Positions 16,222-27,057 of a stretch of DNA of 64,000 nt are shown piece after piece. The position numbers were made by a program, and so were the translations under genes. The DNA is taken from contig NZ_JAGIZA010000010.1 of the NCBI RefSeq assembly GCF_017813365.1, positions 146,749 through 210,748 of the forward strand. Reading direction: 5' to 3'. This stretch comes from Roseomonas indoligenes. Lineage in GTDB: Bacteria; Pseudomonadota; Alphaproteobacteria; Acetobacterales; Acetobacteraceae. Below the pieces are notes generated by a model. That model saw only the letters and a program-made list of their open reading frames with translations, made no database searches and was not told the DNA's origin. The stretch's first letter is position 1; the number at the start of each line of letters is the position of its first letter.

Positions 16222-17697
16222 ATGCACGACCTCATCCTCCGCAACGGCCGCCTGCTGGACCCCGAGACCGGGCTGGACGCCACGGGCGACGTGGCCGTGC
16301 GCGACGGCCGAATCGTCGCGACCGGACGGGTGGAGGGCGAGGCGGCGCGGGAGATCGACGCCGCCGGCCTCTGCGTGGCGCCAGGCTTCATCGACCTGCA
16401 CGGGCACGGCCAGTCCATCCCCGCCGATCGGATGCAGGCCTTCGACGGCGTGACCACCTCGCTGGAGCTGGAGGTGGGCGTGCTGCCGGTGGATGCCTGG
16501 TACGGGAAGCAGGCGCGCTCCGGCCGCGTGCTGAACTACGGCACCGCCGTCGCCTGGGCTTTCGCCCGTATCGCGGCGATGAGCGGCCTGGAGCCCGAGC
16601 CGGAGCTGGGCTTCATGGGGCGTGCCACGCGCGAGCGCCGCTGGATGGAGGAGGTCGCGACGGACGCCGAGGTGGCGGAGGTGCTGCGCCGCGTGCGGGA
16701 GGGCCTGGATGAGGGCGGCATCGGCATCGGCCTGCCCAGCGCCTATGCCCCCGGCACCGGCGTGAAGGAGATGTCGCTGGTCTGCAGCCTGGCCGCGGAT
16801 CGCGGCGTGCCGACCTATACGCACATCGCCTACATGTCGAACGTCGACCCGAAAAGCTCCATCGAGGCCTATACCCGGCTCATCGGCTATGCCGGCTCCA
16901 CCGGCGCGCACATGCATATCTGCCATTTCAACAGCACGAGCCTGCTGGACGTGGAGCGATCCGCGCAGCTGGTGCGGAAGGCGCAGGAGCTCGGGCTGAA
17001 GATCACGGTGGAGGCCTATCCCTACGGCTCCGGCTCCACGGTGCTCGGCGCCGCCTTCTTCACCGACCCGGCCTTCCCCGAGCGCACGGGGCGCGACTAC
17101 GGCGCGGTGCAGATGGTCTCCACCGGCCACCGCTTCACCTCGCGGGACGAGCTGGTGGCGGCGCAGCGGGAGACGCCGGCCTCCCTCGTGCTGTTCCACT
17201 TCCTCGACGTGGACGTGCAGCCCCGGCACCAGGACCTGCTGGACGTCTCCATTCTCTATCCCGGCGGCGCCATCGCCTCGGACGCCATGCCCTGGACCCT
17301 GCCGGACGCCTCCGTCTACACGGGCGAGGAGTGGCCGCTGCCAGCCGACGCCTCCTCCCACCCGCGCTCCTCCGGCACCTTCACGCGCTTCCTGCGGCAG
17401 TACGTGCTGGACCGGAAGGCGATGCCGCTGCTGGACGGCATCGCGAAATGCACCCTCATCCCCGCCCGGGTGCTGGAGGAGAGCACGCCGCAGATGCGCC
17501 GCAAGGGCCGCCTGCAGCCGGGCTGCGATGCCGATATCGTGGCCTTCGACCCGGAAACGCTGCGGGACCGCGCGGACTTCCGCAACATGAACCGCGCGGC
17601 GGAGGGCATGCGCCACGTGCTGGTGAACGGCACCCCGATCATCGCCGACGGCGCGCTGGAGACCACGGCACGGCCGGGCCGCCCGGTCCGGCGCTGA
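16222..17697 (+). CDS. D-aminoacylase/N-acyl-D-amino-acid deacylase-like amidohydrolase
   Basis: A 491-residue metal-dependent amidohydrolase. It has 'DLILRNGRLLDPETGL' at the start, the metal-binding 'GFIDLHGHG' near residue 58 (HGH where D-aminoacylases usually have HTH), 'HICHFNSTS' near 232, 'VEAYPYGSGSTVLG' near 267 and 'AIASDAMPW' near 353, the last two being characteristic of the D-aminoacylase group. ATG 16222 lies four bases after the binding-protein stop. It likely removes an acyl group from an N-acyl-D-amino acid or opens a related cyclic amide in the cytoplasm. Confidence 0.85.
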   Translation: MHDLILRNGRLLDPETGLDATGDVAVRDGRIVATGRVEGEAAREIDAAGLCVAPGFIDLHGHGQSIPADRMQAFDGVTTSLELEVGVLPVDAWYGKQARSGRVLNYGTAVAWAFARIAAMSGLEPEPELGFMGRATRERRWMEEVATDAEVAEVLRRVREGLDEGGIGIGLPSAYAPGTGVKEMSLVCSLAADRGVPTYTHIAYMSNVDPKSSIEAYTRLIGYAGSTGAHMHICHFNSTSLLDVERSAQLVRKAQELGLKITVEAYPYGSGSTVLGAAFFTDPAFPERTGRDYGAVQMVSTGHRFTSRDELVAAQRETPASLVLFHFLDVDVQPRHQDLLDVSILYPGGAIASDAMPWTLPDASVYTGEEWPLPADASSHPRSSGTFTRFLRQYVLDRKAMPLLDGIAKCTLIPARVLEESTPQMRRKGRLQPGCDADIVAFDPETLRDRADFRNMNRAAEGMRHVLVNGTPIIADGALETTARPGRPVRR

Positions 17698-18626
17698 TGC
17701 CCGTTCCCGTCCTGCTCGTCACCGGCTTCCTGGGGGCGGGCAAGACGACGGTGATCAACGCCCTGCTGGCGGCGGCGCAGGGCAAGCGGCTCGCGGCCGT
17801 GGTGAACGACTTCGGCGCCATCAACATCGATGCCGAGCTGCTGGCGGGCAGTGCGGAGGGCATCGTTGCCCTGCAGAACGGCTGCATCTGCTGTACGCTG
17901 CAGGGCGACCTGCTGCGCACCCTGTCCCTGCTGCTGCGGCAGGACCCGCCGCCGGAGGGGATCGTGATCGAGACGAGCGGGGTTTCCGATCCCGCGGAGA
18001 TCGTCCGCAGCCTTCTGGACCCGGTGATCTGGCGGGAGGCGGCCCTGGACGCGGTGCTCTGCGTGGCCGATGCGCGGGCGCTGGCGGACCGGCCCACGGC
18101 GCTGGAGGAGGCGCTGCTGCTCTCCCAGCTGCGCTCGGGCGACTTCATCCTGCTGAACAAGTCCGATGCCGTGACCGCGGACGAGCTGGCAGCCGTGCGC
18201 GGGAGGCTCTCCGCCCTGCTGCCCGCGCGGACGGTGCTGGAGACGAGCCACGGTGCCGTGCCCAGGGACCTCTTCTTTAACGAGGAGCCGCCCGAGGTGC
18301 CGGATCGGTCGGCGCCGCCCGCCTCGCGCTTCACCACGCCGGGCTTCGAGACCCTGAGCTGGACGGCGGACCGCCCCCTCTCCCCGGCACGCTTCCAACT
18401 GGTGGTCAGCCGCCTAGCGCCGCTGCTGGCCCGGGCGAAGGGCGTGCTGCGCTTCGAGGGGCAGGAGAGGCCGATGCTGTTCCAGATGGTGGGGGAGCGC
18501 GCGACCTTCGGCGCGGCACCGCCCCCTCCGCCGGGGGCCGCGGAGGTGCGCCTCGTCTTCATCGCCGAGAACGGTCGGCTGCGGGAGGATGCCCTTCGGG
18601 CGATGCTGAACGGCTGCTTGGTATGA
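17697..18626 (+). CDS. CobW/G3E-family GTP-binding metallochaperone
   Basis: A 309-residue G3E GTPase. The P-loop 'GFLGAGKTT' is at residues 9-17, the CxCC metal-binding motif is present as 'GCICC' near 62-66, and the specificity motif 'NKSD' near 156. A CobW C-terminal domain follows ('FETLSWTADRPLSPARFQLV'). Its start overlaps the previous stop by one base (TGATG). CobW-type proteins deliver Zn or Co to metalloenzymes, and its place at the end of an operon with two metallohydrolases suggests it loads one of them. That assignment is inference from position. Confidence 0.9.
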   Translation: MPVPVLLVTGFLGAGKTTVINALLAAAQGKRLAAVVNDFGAINIDAELLAGSAEGIVALQNGCICCTLQGDLLRTLSLLLRQDPPPEGIVIETSGVSDPAEIVRSLLDPVIWREAALDAVLCVADARALADRPTALEEALLLSQLRSGDFILLNKSDAVTADELAAVRGRLSALLPARTVLETSHGAVPRDLFFNEEPPEVPDRSAPPASRFTTPGFETLSWTADRPLSPARFQLVVSRLAPLLARAKGVLRFEGQERPMLFQMVGERATFGAAPPPPPGAAEVRLVFIAENGRLREDALRAMLNGCLV

Positions 18627-18775
18627 GGGCACGGGGTTATCGCCGTTGCCGGGCGGCCATGGCGTGGCCTAGGGACCAGGAGTGCCGCTCGCCCTCGGCC
18701 CGCGGAATCCGAGCCCCGGCGGCGGCTGGCCCCAGGGCAGGACGTAACCGCGGCGTGAACGGGGGAGGGGAGTGG

Positions 18776-18805
18776 TTGACTCCCGTGTGACAACCCCGCT
18801 ATACG
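18776..18805 (+). promoter_or_regulatory. sigma-70 promoter for rplU-rpmA
   Basis: TTGACT (18776-18781) and TATACG (18800-18805) with an 18-base spacer, about 100 bases before rplU. The only good promoter in the 281-base gap after the CobW gene; the long leader could carry ribosomal-protein control. Confidence 0.6.
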
Positions 18806-18907
18806 CCGCCCCTCATCCGGTGTGGTCCCCCGTCCTGGGCGCGGGCCGCGCCGGTATCTGCACGAGCGCATCTGAACCAGGCCGAGACGAGGCGGACCCG
18901 CATCCCC

Positions 18908-19222
18908 ATGACCTACGCAGTGATCCGCACCGGCGGGAAGCAGTACCGCGTGACCCCGAATGCCGTGTTGACCGTCGAGAAGCTCGAGGCCGAGGTTGGC
19001 GCGACCGTCACTCTGCACGACGTGCTCGCCCTGGGCGGCGAGGGCGGCCTGCAGGTCGGTGCCCCGACCGTTCCCGGTGCCTCCGTGACCGCGACCGTGC
19101 TGGAGCAGAAGCGCGGCGACAAGGTGATCATCTTCAAGAAGCGCCGCCGGCAGAACAGCCGCCGCAAGAACGGCCACCGCCAGCACCTCACGGTGCTGCG
19201 GATCGGCGACTTCGCGGCCTGA
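18908..19222 (+). CDS. rplU: 50S ribosomal protein L21
   Basis: A 104-residue large-subunit ribosomal protein that binds 23S rRNA. The opening '[18 protein letters not shown]' and the basic tail '[16 protein letters not shown]' with 'LTVLRIGDF' are unmistakable. Length is normal. It is followed after 29 bases by rpmA, and the rplU-rpmA-obgE order is the classical conserved arrangement. Confidence 0.98.
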   Translation: MTYAVIRTGGKQYRVTPNAVLTVEKLEAEVGATVTLHDVLALGGEGGLQVGAPTVPGASVTATVLEQKRGDKVIIFKKRRRQNSRRKNGHRQHLTVLRIGDFAA

Positions 19223-19251
19223 GCCGGCAGCAAGACCAGGAGATCTGAGAG

Positions 19252-19521
19252 ATGGCTCATAAGAAGGCCGGCGGCTCCTCCCGCAACGGGCGCGACTCCG
19301 CTGGTAAGCGCCTCGGCGTGAAGCTTTTCGGTGGCCAGGCCGTGCGCGCCGGCAACATCATCGTGACCCAGCGCGGCACGAAGATGATGCCGGGCCGCAA
19401 CGTGCTGGTGGGCCGCACCCACTCCCTCCACGCTCTCGTGGATGGGCATGTGAAGTTCGAGCGCAAGGCCGACAACCGCGTGGCGGTCTCGGTGGAGCCG
19501 CTGGCCGTCGCGGCCGAGTAA
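19252..19521 (+). CDS. rpmA: 50S ribosomal protein L27
   Basis: An 89-residue large-subunit protein whose N-terminal tail reaches the peptidyl-transferase centre. '[20 protein letters not shown]' and '[11 protein letters not shown]' are the family signature, and '[20 protein letters not shown]' follows. The N-terminus begins directly with MAHKK, so no prepeptide cleavage is needed. 'AGGAGATC' precedes the start. A terminator-like hairpin follows the stop. Confidence 0.98.
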   Translation: MAHKKAGGSSRNGRDSAGKRLGVKLFGGQAVRAGNIIVTQRGTKMMPGRNVLVGRTHSLHALVDGHVKFERKADNRVAVSVEPLAVAAE

Positions 19522-19546
19522 GCTCCCCAGCCCAGCGCTGCGGATC

Positions 19547-19575
19547 ACGGGGGCCGCTCGTCGGCCCCCGTTTTC
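19547..19575 (+). terminator. Rho-independent terminator/attenuator after rpmA
   Basis: ACGGGGGCCG (19547-19556) pairs perfectly with CGGCCCCCGT (19562-19571) around a 5-base loop, followed by TTTTCG. It ends only about 20 bases before the obgE start, so it would separate or attenuate obgE relative to the ribosomal genes. Confidence 0.75.
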
Positions 19576-19590
19576 GTTTGGATTATCTGA

Positions 19591-21346
<1,756 letters not shown>

Positions 21347-21350
<4 letters not shown>

Positions 21351-22486
21351 GGCGTATCGAGCGCGGCCGCGGGCGGCAAGGCCGGCTTCGGCGGCTTCGC
21401 GTTGGACCACGCCACCACCGCCGCGATGCCCACCAGCGCCCCGAGCCCGGCGGCGTTGACGCCCAGCTGCATCGCCCAACCCTCCCGCCACTCCAGCGCC
21501 AGCCGGCCGAGGAAGGAAAGGAAGATGCCCGCGCAGAACACCGGCAGCCCCTGCTGCCCGATGAGGACGAAGGGCCGGGCGACGGCGCCGCCGAGCCAGG
21601 CCGCCCCGCGCGGCACGGCATGGGCGACGAGATAGGCCAGCGCCAGGATTGAGAGCAGGCGGAATGGGTGCAGCGCCGACTTGTCCACCGCGTCCACCAC
21701 CGTGGCCACCGGCAGGGGCAGCAGCCCGATCAGGTCCCGCCGGAGATAGACGACGAGGGTGGCGGCGAAGGAGAGGACGAGGACCAGCCCGCAGGCCGCA
21801 CCGATCCAGGGCCGCCAGCGCAGCCCGCCGCCCTCCCGCGCCCCGCCTCCGAGCACCGCCCCCACCGCGAAGAGGAGCTGCCAGGCGAAGGGGTTGAAGA
21901 ACCACCCGCCCCCCGTCCAGGAGGGAAGGTTCAGATCGCTCAGCCGCGCCACCGCGTAGAGCAGTACGGAGGCCCCGAGCATCAGCCCCGGCCGCCTCAG
22001 CAGCGGCAGGGCCAGCGCGAAGAGGCCGAGCACCACGATGTAGAGAGGCAGGATGTTCAGGAAGGCCGGCTGGTAGGAGAGCAGCAGCGCCTTCAGCAGC
22101 GCCAGGTATGGCGCGTCCCCGAAGGGGTCGAGGTGCATCTCGTCGAGATAGGCGCTGGCGTCCAGCGTCGTGGCCGAGTACCCGACCTGGGCCGTGAAGA
22201 CGACGAAGAGGAAGATGTGGGCCACATAGAGGGTGAAGCACCGCCCGGCCACCCGGGTGCCGGCGCGCAGCCAGCCCTCCCGCTCCATCTGGCGGCCATA
22301 GGCGATGCCGGCGGCATAGCCGGCCAGCAGCACGAAGACCTCCGTCGCGTCGCAGAGCAGCACGTTGCGGATCGTCAGCCGCCCCAGCACATTGCCGGGC
22401 ACGTGGTCCACGAAGATGAACCACAGCGCCATCCCCCGCGCGAGGTCCACGCGCAGGTCCCGCCCCCCGCGGATCAATCCTCCCAT
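21347..22486 (-). CDS. OpgC-domain membrane acyltransferase-like protein
   Basis: A 379-residue polytopic membrane protein with about ten hydrophobic helices. 'RDLRVDLARGMALWFIFVDH' near the N-terminus, with the conserved Arg-Gly and His-Val-Pro, and 'FVLLAGYAAGIAYG' match the OpgC family, which succinylates osmoregulated periplasmic glucans. The C-terminus 'GQQGLPVFCAGIFLSFLGR' is also typical. It is coupled to the downstream SGNH-like gene by a 4-base overlap and divergent from a TPR-methyltransferase with 22 bases between starts. No opgG/opgH is nearby. The substrate may be a glucan or another surface glycan. Confidence 0.82.
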
Positions 22487-22508
22487 ACCGGCCTTTCCGG
22501 AGCCCTAC

Positions 22509-23729
22509 ATGCCCCAGCCTAGCACGCCCCAGGACAGCCGTCAGACCGTGCAAGCCCTCGTGCGGCAGGCGGCGGCGCGACAGGCGGTGGGGGACTTCCA
22601 GGGCGCCATCGCCCTGTACCGCCGCGCCTTCGTCATCGATCCGGACGAGCCGAACGCGATGCACCTCATGGGGATCCTGGCGCGGCAGATGGGGGAGATG
22701 GATGTGGCCCTCGACCTCTCCGGCCGCGCCGTGGCGCAGATGCCGGAGAGCCCCGTCTTCCTCGCGGCGCGGGGCGCCACCCTGGCCGCGGCGGGGATGC
22801 TCGAGGAGGCCGTGGAGGTGCTGGGCCGGGCGGTGACGAAGCGTCCGGCGGACGCCATGTCCCGCCGCAACCTCGGCCAGGCGCTCTGCGCCCTGGGGCG
22901 GGTTGCGGAGGCGATGCCGCATCTGCGGGAGGCCGTGGCGCTGATGCCGAACGACCCGGAGGCGCAGCTGGCCCTCGCACACGGCCTGCGGGAAGCCGGG
23001 GCGCCCGGCGCCGCCGAGGCCGCCCGCCGCGCCCTCTCCGCCGGGGGCGACGTGGCGGCCCAGGCCCGCTTCCTCCTCGCCTCCCTGGGGGAGGGAAGGG
23101 CGCCGGCGAAGCCCTCCGCCGCCTATGTGCGGAACCTCTTCGACAACTACGCGCCGCGCTTCGAGGCGGAGCTGACGGGCGCGCTGGGCTACCGCACGCC
23201 GGAGGCCCTGGCCGCTCTGCTGCGCGGGGCCGGGCTGGAACCGCGGGGGGAGCTGGACGTGCTCGACGCGGGATGCGGCACCGGCCTCTCCGGCCAGGCG
23301 CTGCGGCCCTGGGCGCGGCACATGACGGGGGTGGACCTCTCCCCCCGCATGCTCGACGTGGCGCGGACGCGCGGCGTCTATGAAACGCTGGAGGAGGCGG
23401 AGCTGGTAGAGTTCCTGGCCCACCACCGCGGCGCCTACGACCTGGTGGCGGCGGCGGACGTGTTGAACTACCTCGGCGACCTCGCCCCGGCGCTGAACGC
23501 CATGGCGGCCGCGCTGCGCCCCGGCGGCCACGCCGCCTTCAGCCTGGAGACGGGGCTGGACGCGCCCTACGCCCTCGGCCCGGGCATGCGCTACCGCCAC
23601 GACCCCGCCCATGTCATCGCCCTGGCCGAGGCCACGCGGCTGGGCCTGGTGGAACTGGAGGACGTGACGCTCCGCGAGGAGCGCGGGGTGCCGGTGGCGG
23701 GCACGCTGCTGGTGCTACGGCGGAACTAG
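22509..23729 (+). CDS. TPR-repeat SAM-dependent methyltransferase
   Basis: A 406-residue two-part protein. Residues about 15-185 hold TPR-type helices ('AVGDFQGAIALYRRAFVIDP', 'EEAVEVLGRAVTKRPADAMS'). The C-terminal half is a class I methyltransferase with SAM motif 'LDVLDAGCGTGLSG' near 255 and 'MTGVDLSPRMLDVARTRGVY', and 'AAALRPGGHAAFSLETG' later. The 'YVRNLFDNYAPRFEAEL' linker is typical of this TPR-methyltransferase group, annotated in Alphaproteobacteria but with unknown substrates. A protein substrate recruited by the TPRs is likely. The frame is open upstream; ATG 22509 ('MPQPSTPQ') is chosen because earlier starts run into the divergent gene. Confidence 0.85.
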   Translation: MPQPSTPQDSRQTVQALVRQAAARQAVGDFQGAIALYRRAFVIDPDEPNAMHLMGILARQMGEMDVALDLSGRAVAQMPESPVFLAARGATLAAAGMLEEAVEVLGRAVTKRPADAMSRRNLGQALCALGRVAEAMPHLREAVALMPNDPEAQLALAHGLREAGAPGAAEAARRALSAGGDVAAQARFLLASLGEGRAPAKPSAAYVRNLFDNYAPRFEAELTGALGYRTPEALAALLRGAGLEPRGELDVLDAGCGTGLSGQALRPWARHMTGVDLSPRMLDVARTRGVYETLEEAELVEFLAHHRGAYDLVAAADVLNYLGDLAPALNAMAAALRPGGHAAFSLETGLDAPYALGPGMRYRHDPAHVIALAEATRLGLVELEDVTLREERGVPVAGTLLVLRRN

Positions 23730-23798
23730 GCCGAGGGCTGCACGGCGGCCCCGCTCGCGCTAGGTAACGACATAACGAGGAAAGAGGGAGGACGGCGG

Positions 23799-24740
23799 AT
23801 GACCGCGATCGCAGGGAAGGGCTTGGCACGGCGACGGCTGCTCGCAATCGCGGCGGGCGCGCCGGCGGTGCTGGCGGCCGGTCGCGCCGGCGCGGCCGCC
23901 ATGGGCCGCGTGGAGGAGCGCCAGTTCGCGGACAGCGCCGTGCTGGGGAAGGACGTGCGCTACAGCGTCTATCTTCCGCCGGACTATGACATTTCCAAGC
24001 GCGCCTATCCCTTGATCTACATGCTGCACGGTGGCGAGAGCGGCACGGATACGGACTGGTTCCGCTTCGGCCGGCTGAACGTGCTGCTGGACCGGCTGAT
24101 CGGCGACGGCCGCTTCCCCGCCGCGATCGTGGTGAGCCCGAACGGCCAGCGCGACGAGGCGAACCGCAACAACACCTACTACATGAACGACGCCGACGGC
24201 GCCTTCCGCTGGGAGGACATGTTCTTCCAGGACTTCATGCCGCGCATCGAGGAGCGCTACCGCGTGATCGGCGGGCGGGAAGGGCGGGCCATCGCGGGCC
24301 TCTCCATGGGCGGCTACGGCGCGCTGGCCTATTCCATGCGCCATCCCCGCACCTTCATCGGGGCCGCGGCGCTGAGCGCGGCCTTCCGCACGGACCAGCA
24401 GATCGTCACCATGGACCAGCCCGGCTACGACCGGCGCTACGGCAAGGCCTGGGGCCTCGGCCTGCAGGGCGAGGCGCGGCTGAACAACCTCTACCGGGAT
24501 TACAGCGTGCTCGACATGGTGGACCGGCTGCCGCCGGAGAACATCAAAGGCACGCCCTTCCACATCGATTGCGGGGCGGAGGACCGGTTCTTCGACGGCA
24601 ATGCCATCCTGCACCAGAAGCTGCGGGACATGGGCGTGCCGCACGGCTTCATGATCCGCCCTGGGCTGCACAACTGGGACTACTGGCGCTCCGGGTCGGA
24701 GGGGGCCCTGCTGTTCCTCGGCCGGCTTTTCCAGCAGTAA
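23799..24740 (+). CDS. Tat-exported esterase (esterase D/FrmB-like alpha/beta hydrolase)
   Basis: A 313-residue secreted hydrolase. The leader contains 'ARRRLLAIAAGAPAVLAAG', a twin-arginine type signal. The mature part has 'YPLIYMLHGGESGTDTDWF' and the nucleophile elbow 'AGLSMGGYGA' (GxSxG) near residue 165, with 'PFHIDCGAEDRFFDG' (likely catalytic Asp) and 'GLHNWDYWR' (likely His). This matches the putative-esterase family that includes mycolyltransferases and S-formylglutathione hydrolase, here in a periplasmic form. 'GAGGGAGG' precedes ATG 23799. It stands as a single gene; natural ester substrate unknown. Confidence 0.87.
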   Translation: MTAIAGKGLARRRLLAIAAGAPAVLAAGRAGAAAMGRVEERQFADSAVLGKDVRYSVYLPPDYDISKRAYPLIYMLHGGESGTDTDWFRFGRLNVLLDRLIGDGRFPAAIVVSPNGQRDEANRNNTYYMNDADGAFRWEDMFFQDFMPRIEERYRVIGGREGRAIAGLSMGGYGALAYSMRHPRTFIGAAALSAAFRTDQQIVTMDQPGYDRRYGKAWGLGLQGEARLNNLYRDYSVLDMVDRLPPENIKGTPFHIDCGAEDRFFDGNAILHQKLRDMGVPHGFMIRPGLHNWDYWRSGSEGALLFLGRLFQQ

Positions 24741-24869
24741 TCGTCTCCGCGGATGGGACCGGGCGCGCGATCGTGACGCCCGGCCCCCTGACGCAGAACG
24801 GCAGGACGGGCCACTTGGCCTCCGGCCCCGCCCCGTGCCGGGCGGCGATTCGGTCCCGGAGCTCTCTGC

Positions 24870-26072
24870 ATGAACATGATCTCGCCCGGACTGGGGACCC
24901 CGCCCGGACAGGCTCTCCTCGCGCGCTACATGGCGGTGCGGGCACGGACCGACAGGCTCACCGCGCCTCTCTCCGCCGAGGACCAGGTCGTGCAGTCCAT
25001 GCCGGATGCCAGCCCGGCCAAGTGGCACCGGGCGCACACGACGTGGTTCTTCGAGACCTTCCTGCTGCGGCCCCACCTTCCCGGCTACCGGCCCGTGCGG
25101 GAGGAGTACGCCTTCCTCTTCAACTCCTATTACGAGGCGGCCGGGCCGCGTCACGCCCGGCCGCAGCGCGGCATGATCACGCGCCCGGACTGCGCAGCGG
25201 TAGGCGAGTACCGGGCGGCGGTGGATGCGGCGATGGCCGATCTCCTCCGCGAACCCTCGGCGGAGGTTGCGGCGCTGGTGGAGTTGGGCCTGCGGCATGA
25301 GGAGCAGCACCAGGAACTGCTGCTGACGGACATCCTGCACGCCCTCAGCCTCAACCCGCTCCGCCCGGCCTACGACCCGGACTGGGAGGAGCCCGCGGCC
25401 TCCGGTGTGGCGACGATGCTCGACGGGCCGGAGGGGGTGGTGGAGATCGGCCGTGCCGGGCCCGGCTTCGCCTTCGACAACGAGACGCCGCGCCACCGCG
25501 CCTACCTCATGCCCTACCGCATCGCCAGCGCGCCTGTGACGAACGGCGAGTGGCTCGCCTTCATGGAATCCGGTGGCTACGGCGACCCCCTGCTTTGGAT
25601 GAGCGAGGGCTGGGCCGCGCGCGGGGCCGGGGAGTGGGAGGCGCCGCTGCATTGGGAGCGGCACGACGGCGCCTGGATGGGCTTCGGCCCGGCGGGGCTT
25701 AAGCCCGTGGACCCCGCGCTGCCCGTTCGCCACATCTCCTGGTACGAGGCCGACGCCTATGCGCGCTGGGCGGGCAAGCGGCTGCCCACGGAAGCGGAAT
25801 GGGAGGCCGCCTCGGCCCTGCCGGGCTTGCGCGACGCCACCGGCGTGGTGTGGCAATGGACCGGCAGCGCCTACCGGCCCTATCCCGGCTTCAGCCCCTG
25901 GGCGGGCGCCGTGGGCGAGTACAACGGCAAGTTCATGATCGGTCAGATGGTGCTGCGCGGCGGCTCGCTGGCGACCCCGCCGGGCCATGCGGGCCCGACC
26001 TACCGCAACTTCTTCCCGCCCGGGGCGCGCTGGCAGTTCAGCGGGCTGCGCCTGGCGGAGGACGTGGCGTGA
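24870..26072 (+). CDS. egtB: ergothioneine biosynthesis sulfoxide synthase
   Basis: A 400-residue iron-dependent enzyme that joins a thiol to hercynine (trimethylhistidine) as the central step of ergothioneine synthesis. The N-terminal DinB domain carries the iron ligands: 'KWHRAHTTWFFETFLL' near residue 51 and the H-x3-H pair in 'RHEEQHQELLLTD' near 141. The C-terminal half is a formylglycine-generating-enzyme-like fold ('FAFDNETPRHRAYLM', 'ISWYEADAYARWAGKRLPTE', 'TYRNFFPPGARWQFSGLRLA'). Its stop overlaps the egtD GTG start by four bases, so both are one operon. EgtA and EgtC are not seen here. The preceding gene is 129 bases away. Confidence 0.95.
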   Translation: MNMISPGLGTPPGQALLARYMAVRARTDRLTAPLSAEDQVVQSMPDASPAKWHRAHTTWFFETFLLRPHLPGYRPVREEYAFLFNSYYEAAGPRHARPQRGMITRPDCAAVGEYRAAVDAAMADLLREPSAEVAALVELGLRHEEQHQELLLTDILHALSLNPLRPAYDPDWEEPAASGVATMLDGPEGVVEIGRAGPGFAFDNETPRHRAYLMPYRIASAPVTNGEWLAFMESGGYGDPLLWMSEGWAARGAGEWEAPLHWERHDGAWMGFGPAGLKPVDPALPVRHISWYEADAYARWAGKRLPTEAEWEAASALPGLRDATGVVWQWTGSAYRPYPGFSPWAGAVGEYNGKFMIGQMVLRGGSLATPPGHAGPTYRNFFPPGARWQFSGLRLAEDVA

Positions 26073-27028
26073 GCGGCGCGACCTCCCTCGACGCCGCTGC
26101 CATGCAGCGCGCGGCCCTCATCGCCGACGCGCTGGCAGGCCTTTCCGGCGCGCGGAAGACGCTGCCCTGCAAGTGGCTCTACGACGCCGAAGGCGCGCGT
26201 CTCTTCGAGGCGATCACCGCCCTGCCGGAATACTACCCGACACGCACCGAGACGCGGATCCTGGACGAGGCGGGCCCTGCGATCGCGCGGGCCATTGGCC
26301 CCGGCGCGCCGGTGGTGGAGTTCGGCCCCGGCGACGGCGAGAAGGCCGTGCGGCTTCTGCGTGCGCTGGACGCGCCCGCGGCCTACCTGCCCGTGGACAT
26401 CGCGCCGGAATGGCTCGACGCTGCGGCGGCACGGGTCTCCGCGGCACTGCCCGGATTGCGCGTGCACCCCGTCGTGGCCGATTTCAGCGCGGCCTTCGAT
26501 CTCGCCGCCCGGATGGAGGGCAGCGCCCCGGCGCTCGGCTTCTTTCCCGGCTCGACCATCGGCAACTTCGAGCCGCCCGATGCCGCCGCCTTCCTGCGCC
26601 GCATCCGCGCGGGCCTCGGGGCGGGTGCCCGGCTGCTGCTGGGCGCGGACCTGGTGAAGGATCCCGCGGTGCTGGTGCCGGCCTATGATGACGCGGCCGG
26701 AGTGACGGCCGCTTTCAACCTGAACCTGCTAGCACGGCTCAACAACGAGGCCGGTGCCGACTTCGACCTCGGCGCCTTTCGGCACCGGGCGGTCTGGAAC
26801 GCCGCTGCGGAGCGGATTGAGATGCACCTCGTCTCGCTGGCCGCGCAGTCGGTGCGGCTGGCCGGGCGGGTGTTCCGCTTCGCGCCCGGCGAGACCATCC
26901 ATACGGAGAACAGCCACAAGTATCGCCCGGAGCGCCTTCGCGCGCTGGCCGCCGAAGCGGGCTGGACCGTGGCGGCGATGTGGACGGATCCGGAGGACCT
27001 CTTCTCGGTCTGGCTGCTGGAGATCTGA
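26069..27028 (+). CDS. egtD: L-histidine N-alpha-methyltransferase
   Basis: A 319-residue SAM-dependent methyltransferase that trimethylates histidine to hercynine, the substrate of EgtB. Characteristic segments are 'LPCKWLYDAEGARLFEAITA', 'LPEYYPTRTETRIL', SAM motif 'VVEFGPGDGEKAVRLL', 'FFPGSTIGNFEP' and 'ETIHTENSHKY', the last being a histidine-binding part of EgtD. The GTG start in the overlap GTGA with egtB is preferred over longer open frames. Gene order egtB-egtD is the common bacterial two-gene ergothioneine operon. Confidence 0.95.
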   Translation: MSGATSLDAAAMQRAALIADALAGLSGARKTLPCKWLYDAEGARLFEAITALPEYYPTRTETRILDEAGPAIARAIGPGAPVVEFGPGDGEKAVRLLRALDAPAAYLPVDIAPEWLDAAAARVSAALPGLRVHPVVADFSAAFDLAARMEGSAPALGFFPGSTIGNFEPPDAAAFLRRIRAGLGAGARLLLGADLVKDPAVLVPAYDDAAGVTAAFNLNLLARLNNEAGADFDLGAFRHRAVWNAAAERIEMHLVSLAAQSVRLAGRVFRFAPGETIHTENSHKYRPERLRALAAEAGWTVAAMWTDPEDLFSVWLLEI

Positions 27029-27057
27029 CCGGGGGCACGCTCGAAGGCGCACCGCCT

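Noticed and set aside
23760..25988. A 742-codon minus-strand frame across the esterase and egtB
   Set aside because: It is antisense to two clear genes and its translation is His/Arg/Gly-rich without any family match.
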